The notes beneath the pieces are model-generated. The model did not search any database. It was given only the letters and a program-made list of their open reading frames with translations, and had not been told where the DNA came from. Source: an uncultured Clostridia bacterium (GTDB lineage Bacteria > Bacillota > Clostridia > TANB77 > CAG-508). From it: DNA of 12,106 bases. Below, one piece after another: positions 8,801 through 12,106 of this stretch; the first letter of the stretch is position 1, and the number at the start of each line of letters is the position of its first letter. The stretch covers positions 1-12,106 of the forward strand of contig CAKPDW010000047.1 in NCBI GenBank assembly GCA_934149115.1. The letters are read 5' to 3'. The position numbers were made by a program, and so were the translations under genes.

Positions 8801-9042
8801 TTAATGAAGATGCCTTCAAAAACAGAATTTTGGAATACTCAAAAAATATGAATGACAGTATATCTGCCATTATAAATGATTTTAACACAACAAATTTATC
8901 ATTAGATTACAATTTTTCTGTTAATATAAAATCAGAATTTTCTCAGAGAATTCTGAAAGAACTTGGATTTTCATGGAAGAAAATCGATAAAAATTATTTA
9001 GAAACTATAATAAAATATATGAGATACATTAAATTTATTTAA
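5869..9042 (+). CDS. NRPS adenylation-carrier-reductase (A-T-R) protein with C-domain tail, predicted glycine-activating (1057 aa)
   Basis: Residues 6-56 finish the condensation domain of the previous ORF. The A domain (about 80-570) has YTSGSTGKPKG (229-239), YGPTETA (373-379), GRADFQVKIRGYRIE (475 onward) and NGKIDR with Lys561. Its specificity residues, aligned by motif spacing to GrsA, are Asp275, Ile276, Leu279, Gln318, Leu344, Gly346, Val372, Val380, Trp381 and Lys561. That reads DILQLGVVWK against the known glycine code DILQLGLIWK. The carrier site is LGLDSL, Ser617 taking phosphopantetheine. The C-terminal thioester reductase (about 685-1057) has the nucleotide loop TGANGFIG (692-699) and Tyr856-Lys860 of YxxxK, and releases the chain as aldehyde or alcohol using NAD(P)H. 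No thioesterase, transporter or phosphopantetheinyl transferase gene is nearby. The ATG at 5869 is only nominal; translation probably continues from 4758. Confidence 0.95.
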   Translation: MIFKFIFNDDGTLIVSYDFKITKFTEKSINDTHKRIISIIKQVLDAQTVELSEIEVVTNEEKKWLLSLNNTQKYYQTGKTIQYFIEKQVERTPNKIAVIANNVSLTYDELNKKANSLAHYLRSIGVRPNTFVGILQQRSVEMLVSLLAVLKAGGAYLPLDFSYPKERIAYMLENSEAQIVLTSDKLAGIISDTPVKTIYVDFSDATLFNGNTENPENVNKSSDIAYIIYTSGSTGKPKGVKLKHRNINNFILGMSNCINFYKDKTIVSVTTICFDIFVLESWLPLQKGLTIVIANEEEQNSQVLLNDLCLRNKVNMIQTTPSRMKKLTNNVEYCSYFKYMTDILVGGEAFPSTLLEHLKKVAHSNNTKIFNVYGPTETAVWSTVKNLSNTSIINIGKPIANTSCYILDQATHRLLPKGIAGNLFIGGDGVCAGYHKRDDLNEKVFIKNPYAHRECIYNTNDLAKYAPSGELIHLGRADFQVKIRGYRIEMGEIENRILEYPYIIDTTVIAQNSNFLICYYVSTKDIIISKLVSFLLEELPNYMIPVYFVKMDKLPLTPNGKIDRKGLPKINLDEKEKIVIAHTDTEKLLEKNILKILNNGLKNVDINTPFISLGLDSLSIVQLQSMLLGDKLNLTTQTFYKYPTISSLAKYIDKNDSLTQETAFELQPQFMHNQNEDIQDKNANVLGNVFLTGANGFIGVHILNELLTTTDSDVYCLVRGANVDFSKQRLYSSFEFYFNKKIEEAYKDRVHVINGDISINHLGISKEDLNLLKHNISTVIHSAAIVKHYGNFDEFKQINILGTKNIVDFAFKNNFRFIHISSISVSGNYLLKQDIKNVDFSENNLYIGQHYTENVYVNSKFESENIVYDYMKKGLRGKVLRVGILSGRTYDGVFQKNIYANAFYGRIKSLVKLDAISKNILEQKIEFTPVDECAKAIVLLSKTPEFDNKIFHLYNHNLISLKNVVNALNEYGYNIQVLNEDAFKNRILEYSKNMNDSISAIINDFNTTNLSLDYNFSVNIKSEFSQRILKELGFSWKKIDKNYLETIIKYMRYIKFI

Positions 9043-9070
9043 AACGATTTCAATTAGAATGATTATAAAC

Positions 9071-9100
9071 ATTAAATTTTAGCTTACGCATTTTTTCGTA
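9071..9100. repeat. Left half of the split flank: copy of the sequence downstream of the second target gene
   Basis: This 30-nt block (ATTAAATTTTAG to TTCGTA) matches 11155-11184 at 27 of 30 positions. At 11184 the sequence continues straight into TCGCCATCAG and the downstream end of a target gene. Here that continuation is found only at 9750, so the site appears interrupted. A short TACG/CGTA palindrome sits at its right end. Confidence 0.75.
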
Positions 9101-9102
9101 GA

Positions 9103-9218
9103 GGAGCACCGTGTGCTCCATTATTTATTTTTTAGTTGTCAACTGAAACGTCCCCTTGACCAATTAACTCAACAACTTGGTTTGAGGTATGTGTCAAAAA
9201 TGTCGTCCCCAGTGACAT
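9103..9218. repeat. Palindromic repeat element, left copy
   Basis: It opens with a perfect 7-bp hairpin, GGAGCAC (9103-9109) loop CGT then GTGCTCC (9113-9119), followed by ATTATTTATTTTTT, which may also act as terminator for the NRPS transcript. Next come GTCAA...TTGAC arms (9138-9160) around ACGTCCCC. It ends with TCGTCCCCAGTGACAT (9203-9218). The right copy (9639-9750) has the same order of parts. The layout recalls REP-like elements moved by Y1 transposases, but this is a resemblance only. Confidence 0.6.
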
Positions 9219-9228
9219 CTAAAATCAA

Positions 9229-9257
9229 TTGACAATACTTGCTTTTAATAGTAAAAT
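9229..9257 (+). promoter_or_regulatory. Consensus promoter of the putative antitoxin RNA
   Basis: TTGACA (9229-9234), 17-nt spacer, TAAAAT (9252-9257). No ORF with a ribosome-binding site follows before the terminator at 9309, so it appears to drive a small RNA. Confidence 0.75.
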
Positions 9258-9263
9258 AAAAAT

Positions 9264-9353
9264 AGGAAATGGAGAAACCACAAACGTGGTTTGCCTAATA
9301 TTTAGTGTAAAAACGCATTCTGCAGTTGGCAATTTTTACAGATGCGTTTTTTT
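9264..9353 (+). ncRNA. Putative ~90-nt antitoxin RNA of a type I toxin-antitoxin system
   Basis: It is bounded by the consensus promoter (predicted start near 9264) and the intrinsic terminator ending at 9353. Its 5' part forms a hairpin AAACCAC (9275-9281) loop AAAC, GTGGTTT (9286-9292). It is convergent with the 40-aa toxin gene and overlaps the predicted toxin mRNA 3' end at the shared terminator, as in TxpA/RatA and BsrG/SR4. In addition AAACCACA (9275-9282) is perfectly complementary to TGTGGTTT in the toxin mRNA leader (9506-9513, minus strand), just upstream of the anti-Shine-Dalgarno strand. The RNA and its function are inferred; boundaries are approximate. Confidence 0.6.
9309..9353. 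terminator. Bidirectional terminator shared by toxin mRNA and antitoxin RNA
   Basis: AAAAACGCAT (9309-9318) pairs with ATGCGTTTTT (9342-9351), extended inward by CTG/CAG across a bulged T. T7 follows on the plus strand, and the arm itself supplies T5 on the minus strand. It ends 5 nt from the toxin stop codon at 9359. Confidence 0.85.
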
Positions 9354-9358
9354 ATTGG

Positions 9359-9481
9359 TTATTTTCGTTTACTAATAATTACTACTAAAGCAATAATTAA
9401 GGCAAACGTAATAATAGATATTCCTATTAAGGAATAATATAATATGTATATTATTTCAATTAATATTGATACTTCTATCAT
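9359..9481 (-). CDS. Putative type I toxin, small hydrophobic (holin-like) peptide (40 aa)
   Basis: A 40-residue peptide consisting of a short N-terminal part (MIEVSILIEIIYILYYSL) and a membrane helix (about 17-36) ending in the basic tail SKRK. This is the size and layout of type I toxins such as TxpA, BsrG and the holin-like Hol_Tox peptides, which insert in the membrane. The frame is open further upstream to 9601, but the ATG at 9481 has AAAGGAGGTGAGG directly before it. The upstream ATG would lie before the predicted mRNA start. The Shine-Dalgarno is sequestered in a perfect hairpin. A consensus promoter sits 60 nt upstream and a convergent small RNA overlaps the 3' end. The gene lies within an insert flanked by repeats. 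I am confident it is a gene; the toxin role is inferred. Confidence 0.75.
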   Translation of the reverse strand: MIEVSILIEIIYILYYSLIGISIITFALIIALVVIISKRK

Positions 9482-9489
9482 ACGCCTCA

Positions 9490-9504
9490 CCTCCTTTTTG
9501 GAGG
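9490..9504 (-). promoter_or_regulatory. Shine-Dalgarno-sequestering hairpin in the toxin mRNA leader
   Basis: On the minus strand CCTCC (9500-9504), loop AAAAA, GGAGG (9490-9494): a perfect 5-bp stem that buries the core of the ribosome-binding site of the 40-aa peptide. Such occlusion is typical of type I toxin mRNAs. Confidence 0.7.
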
Positions 9505-9542
9505 CAAACCACATCTGCTTATTCTCATTTCCTATGAGCGAT

Positions 9543-9571
9543 ACTATATAATATTTTAAGTTAAATATCAA
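9543..9571 (-). promoter_or_regulatory. Promoter of the toxin gene
   Basis: Minus-strand TTGATA (9566-9571), 17-nt spacer, TATAGT (9543-9548). It predicts a leader of about 55 nt. The leader begins ATAGGAAATG and contains GTGGTTTGCCT, both also present in the small RNA on the other strand, so promoter and leader may derive from an inverted duplication. Confidence 0.75.
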
Positions 9572-9598
9572 GCAAATACTGTAAAAAAAATTATTTAT

Positions 9599-9636
9599 CA
9601 CTTCTGTAACAACTATCGTGCAGAAGTGCTTTTTTT
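9599..9636 (+). terminator. Plus-strand terminator-like hairpin without an assigned transcript
   Basis: CACTTCTG (9599-9606) pairs perfectly with CAGAAGTG (9621-9628), followed by C and T7. It is well formed for the plus strand, but no plus-strand gene precedes it after 9353. It may end an antisense transcript across the toxin promoter, or be a leftover. Confidence 0.6.
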
Positions 9637-9638
9637 AT

Positions 9639-9750
9639 GGAGCACACTGTGCTCCATTGCACAATTTTATTAACATGCATGTCACTGGGGACGATAGGAA
9701 TTTGAGAGGCTGTTGAAAGAGGCTGTTGAAAAGGTCGTCCCCAGTGACAT
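9639..9750. repeat. Palindromic repeat element, right copy
   Basis: GGAGCAC (9639-9645) loop ACT GTGCTCC (9649-9655) is the same hairpin as in the left copy. A perfect 16-bp inverted repeat follows, ATGTCACTGGGGACGA (9679-9694) and TCGTCCCCAGTGACAT (9735-9750), separated by 40 nt. The second arm is identical to 9203-9218 in the left copy. It begins one base into the conserved block behind the first DGR target gene. Confidence 0.7.
9706..9731. repeat. 13-nt tandem duplication
   Basis: GAGGCTGTTGAAA occurs twice, exactly and back to back, inside the loop of the 16-bp inverted repeat. Confidence 0.9.
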
Positions 9751-9789
9751 CGCCATCAGTATTCAGCACTACTTTATATATAAGTACGC
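9749..9789 (-). repeat. IMH-like conserved block at the 3' end of the first target gene
   Basis: This block runs from the last codons of the first target gene (A-Y-L-Y-I-K), over the TAG stop, and about 20 nt into non-coding DNA. It matches 11184-11224 at 38 of 41 positions. Near-identity that ignores the stop codon, next to a hypervariable stretch, is what the initiation-of-mutagenic-homology segment of a DGR looks like. Confidence 0.6.
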
Positions 9790-11040
9790 ACGGAAACCAT
9801 AGTAGTCGCAAGTTAGATCTGTAACACCGTCATCACGGTAGTCAGCTGCCGGAATAAAAGAACCATTGCGACTGTAATGCCCCCCACGATCTCTGCGGAC
9901 ACCATAGTCGGAGTCTGGTGCTTCCATTTCGAAGCACTCTAGCGTCCACTCTGGAAGATTGCCTGCCATATCATATATATTATTTGCTTTAGTATATTCT
10001 GTACTTCCTGTTGGAATTCCTTCCTCGTCATTAGACGATTTTATTGATGTGCTTCCACTTATATTTGTTTTATATTCAAATGTACTGTTGTAGTAATTTC
10101 CCCAACTTGTTGAATCTTTTATATCTGCATATGTTTTACTTCCACTGTCTACAAACCACTGCAATGTCTCATCCCATAAACATCCGAATATCATACTTGT
10201 TTTTACATTTTCATTTGCACTCATTCTTTTTATTAGCGTATATGCTGTATACCAATTTTGATAGTTTATACTTGTATTCATTCTCTGTTCTACAGGTTCA
10301 TCTGCTGTCAAATTTCCTGTCTCATATCTTCCTATCCAAAAACCTCCATATGTTTGTATTGATTCTATAGTAGCTTCAAATTCATCTTGCATTTCATTTA
10401 AAAATCTCTCCTTTGTCATTCCTTGTAAACCATATCTTGCAAAATACATTTTATTGTCATAATAAGATAATACACCTGGTTCATAGCTTCCATCACTATA
10501 TGATGTCCTTCCAGTATCGCTAAACTCATACAATTTACTCTTTTTTCTTCCACTTGAATCTGTTTCATATATTCTACTCACATCTGGTACAGGCACCCAT
10601 ACCCATTGATTTCTTGTGCATGATTCATCCCAGGCATTAGCATTTGTTACTTCACCTGTTCCTTCATAAATCACAAAACCTGTATTTACCGTATGTTCTC
10701 CATCTGCTCCAGATGCTACATATCCTTTAGGTACTGGTACAGCTACATTTTCTGTATCATAAACAATATCCACCTTAGTCAAATCCCAATTACCAGTATC
10801 AGCTGTATACGTAACCACCTCATTATTCTGCACACTTACTGTACTATTCGAATCACTACTTTCAACAGCAACCTCATTTGAAATTTCACCATTCTGCTCA
10901 CCAGTTGCCTGCGGTAATTGGCTTTCAGACACCTCATCCTTTTCTACAAAAATAGTAGAATACTTAAAAATCGCAACAAACGCAATAATAATTAACGCAA
11001 TTATTATTCCAACAAAAATTAACTTCTTATTTTTATCCAT
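9769..11040 (-). CDS. Membrane-anchored FGE-sulfatase/C-type-lectin-fold variable protein, DGR target 1 (423 aa)
   Basis: Residues 7-25 are a membrane anchor with no lipobox cysteine. A Ser/Asn/Glu-rich linker (about 35-75) leads to a FGE-sulfatase-like C-lectin-fold domain with NQWVWVPVPDVSR, GGFWIGRYETG, WDETLQWFVDSG, NNIYDMAGN and a final GFRAYLYIK. Such folds display the variable region in diversity-generating retroelement target proteins, so a ligand-binding surface protein is likely; enzymatic FGE activity is not expected. Residues 362-415 form the variable region. The start at 11040 is chosen over an ATG 12 nt upstream because GAGGTG lies at normal distance from it. The conserved part is very similar to the second gene (long identical stretches, e.g. 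VIYEGTGEVTNANAWDES), so the two are tandem duplicates. The DGR reverse transcriptase and template lie outside the window. Confidence 0.88.
   Translation of the reverse strand: MDKNKKLIFVGIIIALIIIAFVAIFKYSTIFVEKDEVSESQLPQATGEQNGEISNEVAVESSDSNSTVSVQNNEVVTYTADTGNWDLTKVDIVYDTENVAVPVPKGYVASGADGEHTVNTGFVIYEGTGEVTNANAWDESCTRNQWVWVPVPDVSRIYETDSSGRKKSKLYEFSDTGRTSYSDGSYEPGVLSYYDNKMYFARYGLQGMTKERFLNEMQDEFEATIESIQTYGGFWIGRYETGNLTADEPVEQRMNTSINYQNWYTAYTLIKRMSANENVKTSMIFGCLWDETLQWFVDSGSKTYADIKDSTSWGNYYNSTFEYKTNISGSTSIKSSNDEEGIPTGSTEYTKANNIYDMAGNLPEWTLECFEMEAPDSDYGVRRDRGGHYSRNGSFIPAADYRDDGVTDLTCDYYGFRAYLYIK
9796..9957 (-). other. Variable region (VR) of DGR target 1
   Basis: It spans the codons between the conserved DMAGN and FRAYLYIK. 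Base composition jumps to roughly half G+C within a gene that is otherwise AT-rich. Of the 46 codons after the LE that ends the shared TLE motif, 34 end in C or T (15 in C), as expected if the template has AAY codons mutated at adenines. Compared with target 2 the protein differs at nearly every position except RGG, GS, PA, YR and GFR. Confidence 0.7.
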
Positions 11041-11074
11041 AAAACACCTCATATAATTCTCAAATGCTAACTAT

Positions 11075-11103
11075 ATTTTACACATAAAAAATTTTCTAGT
11101 AAA
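11075..11103 (-). promoter_or_regulatory. Possible promoter of DGR target 1
   Basis: Minus-strand TTTACT (11098-11103), 17-nt spacer, TAAAAT (11075-11080). It lies in the 160-bp gap between the two target genes; an overlapping TATAGT (11070-11075) lacks a -35. Readthrough from target 2 is also possible, since no terminator is visible after it. Confidence 0.4.
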
Positions 11104-11154
11104 GTCTAATATTAACCAATTTTATATGTCATAGGAACATTTTTCATGACAATC

Positions 11155-11184
11155 ATTAAATTTTAGATTACGCATTTTACCGTA
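11155..11184. repeat. Uninterrupted copy of the target-gene downstream flank
   Basis: It matches 9071-9100 at 27 of 30 positions and joins directly to the conserved block at 11184-11224. It is the apparent empty site for the insert at 9101-9749. Confidence 0.75.
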
Positions 11185-11224
11185 TCGCCATCAGTGTTCA
11201 GTGCTACTTTATATATAAGTACGC
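11184..11224 (-). repeat. IMH-like conserved block at the 3' end of the second target gene
   Basis: Counterpart of 9749-9789 with three substitutions, all in the non-coding part. The 21 nt encoding AYLYIK plus stop are identical between copies, including all third codon positions. Confidence 0.6.
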
Positions 11225-12106
11225 GCGAAACCCAGCGTCAACGTAGCTGGTGCTCGGATTGTTGATGTTACGGTAAGATGCTGGTTCGGAAGAACCATAG
11301 ACATTGTAACCGCCCCCTCGACAACTGCGGAAGCTAGAGATGTTGCCCTCTAGCGTCAAGTCCTGGACATTACCTGCCATATCATATATATTATTTGCTT
11401 TACTATATTCTGTACTTCCTGACGGAATTCTTGTACTCTTGTTGGCTGACTTTGTTGATGTGTTTCCGCTTGTATTTGTTTTATATTCAAATGTACAATT
11501 ATAATAATTTCCCCAACTTTTTGAATCTTTCATTTCTGCATATGTTTTATTTCCACTATCCACAAACCACTGCAATGTCTCATCCCATAAACATCCCAAT
11601 ATTATGCTTGTTTTTACATTTTCATTTGCACTCATTCTTTTTATTCGTGTATATACTGTATACCAATTTTGATTATTTATGCTTGTATTCATTCTCTGTA
11701 CTACAGGTTCATCTGCTTTCAAATTTCCTGTCTCATATCTTCCTATCCAAAAACCTCCATATGTTTGGATTGATTCTACAGTAGCTTCAAATCCATCTTG
11801 CATTTCATTTAAAAATCTCTCCCTTGTCATTCCCTGTAAACCATATTCTGAAAAATTACTCTTATCATCACTCCTAGATAATACACCTGGTTCATAGTTG
11901 CTATTGCTATATGATTTTCTTCCTGTTTTATTAAAAATATACAATTTACTCTTTTTCTTTCCAGTCGAATCTGTTTCATATATTCTACTCACATCTGGTA
12001 CAGGCACCCATACCCATTGATTTCTTGTACATGATTCATCCCAGGCATTAGCATTTGTTACTTCACCTGTTCCTTCATAAATCACAAAACCTGTATTTAC
12101 CGTATG
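11204..12106 (-). CDS. FGE-sulfatase/C-type-lectin-fold variable protein, DGR target 2, N-terminus off window
   Basis: Paralogue of the first target gene. The frame is open to the window edge: seven more codons (H-T-V-N-T-G-F) precede the GTG at 12085, and the first paralogue reads through the same place (NTGFVIYEG). The apparent GTG start is therefore internal and about 115 N-terminal residues, including the membrane anchor, are missing. Visible landmarks are NQWVWVPVPDVSR, GGFWIGRYETG, WDETLQWFVDSG and NNIYDMAGN. The C-terminus (RGGGYNVYGSSEPASYRN, then NNPSTSYVDAGFRAYLYIK) closely follows the Asn/Ser-rich pattern known for DGR target proteins of gut bacteria. The window's 300 residues end with variable region positions 247-292. 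It is probably exposed on the cell surface, like its partner. Confidence 0.88.
   Translation of the reverse strand, partial: HTVNTGFVIYEGTGEVTNANAWDESCTRNQWVWVPVPDVSRIYETDSTGKKKSKLYIFNKTGRKSYSNSNYEPGVLSRSDDKSNFSEYGLQGMTRERFLNEMQDGFEATVESIQTYGGFWIGRYETGNLKADEPVVQRMNTSINNQNWYTVYTRIKRMSANENVKTSIILGCLWDETLQWFVDSGNKTYAEMKDSKSWGNYYNCTFEYKTNTSGNTSTKSANKSTRIPSGSTEYSKANNIYDMAGNVQDLTLEGNISSFRSCRGGGYNVYGSSEPASYRNINNPSTSYVDAGFRAYLYIK
11231..11368 (-). other. Variable region (VR) of DGR target 2
   Basis: It lies between DMAGN and FRAYLYIK. After TLE, 32 of 38 codons are NNY and 19 end in C, very unlike the A/T-ending codons of every other gene here. Several unmutated-looking AAC/AAT codons remain (N-I-N-N at the segment before PST), hinting at an AAY-rich template. 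It is eight codons shorter than the VR of target 1. Confidence 0.7.

Larger units (their letters stand above)
9101..9749. mobile_element. ~649-bp insert carrying a toxin-antitoxin module between palindromic repeats
   Basis: The junctions are defined by comparison with the uninterrupted paralogous site at 11155-11224: CGTA joins TCGCC directly there, but here they are separated. The insert starts with the GGAGCAC hairpin element, contains the type I toxin-antitoxin module, and ends with the second hairpin element and the TCGTCCCCAGTGACAT motif. There is no transposase in it, so it would have to be mobilised in trans or by recombination between repeats. The element has no name that I know; the insertion history is inferred from a single comparison. 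Confidence 0.55.

Noticed and set aside
9482..9601. Longer 80-aa version of the toxin reading frame starting at 9601
   Set aside because: The upstream start lies before the predicted transcription start and has no ribosome-binding site; the ATG at 9481 has AAAGGAGGTG.
9043..9768. A DGR template repeat or reverse transcriptase in the spacer next to the target genes
   Set aside because: No stretch resembles the variable regions with AAY-rich codons, and no long ORF is present. These parts must lie outside the window.
9769..11040. Annotation of the target proteins as active formylglycine-generating enzymes
   Set aside because: Only the fold signature is present. The C-terminus, which should be constrained in an enzyme, is the hypervariable part, and the layout fits a DGR binding protein instead.

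Overview
The window comes from an AT-rich Gram-positive genome, most likely an uncultured gut-type Clostridia. Signs are strong AGGAGG ribosome-binding sites, sigma-A-like promoters, NNA/NNT-dominated codons, a class A PBP, and a small protein resembling a clostridial DUF family. The species and the host habitat cannot be read from the sequence.

Left part (1-4609) is chromosomal housekeeping, all on the minus strand and mostly one gene per transcription unit with its own promoter and terminator. In order from the left edge it holds a class A penicillin-binding protein (C-terminus off the window), a 98-aa DUF6514-like protein with possible Spo0A boxes upstream, a 101-aa membrane protein, a PIN-domain protein with an unrecognised C-terminal half, and a membrane-anchored HtrA-type serine protease with a PDZ domain.

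Middle part (4758-9042, plus strand) is a stand-alone, one-module nonribosomal peptide synthetase with domain order C-A-T-R (condensation, adenylation, carrier, terminal reductase). The adenylation pocket reads DILQLGVVWK, close to the known glycine code, so the predicted product is an N-acylated glycine released as an aldehyde or alcohol (N-acyl-aminoacetaldehyde or N-acylethanolamine type). The reading frame shifts inside the end of the C domain, so two ORFs (4758-5894 and 5869-9042) together make one synthetase.

Right part (9043-12106) is accessory DNA. Two tandem minus-strand genes encode membrane-anchored FGE-sulfatase/C-type-lectin-fold proteins. Their last ~50 codons are GC-rich, hypervariable and dominated by NNY codons, then end in a block that is nearly identical between copies and runs past the stop codon. 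This is the signature of targets of a diversity-generating retroelement (DGR). The reverse transcriptase and template repeat are not in the window.

The sequence downstream of the second target gene is uninterrupted, whereas the equivalent place downstream of the first is split by about 649 bp (roughly 9101-9749). That insert carries two related palindromic repeat elements flanking what looks like a type I toxin-antitoxin module: a 40-aa hydrophobic peptide gene with a hairpinned Shine-Dalgarno, and a convergent ~90-nt RNA with its own promoter, sharing one bidirectional terminator. The window therefore shows a small mobile cassette caught next to a DGR target array and a lone NRPS.
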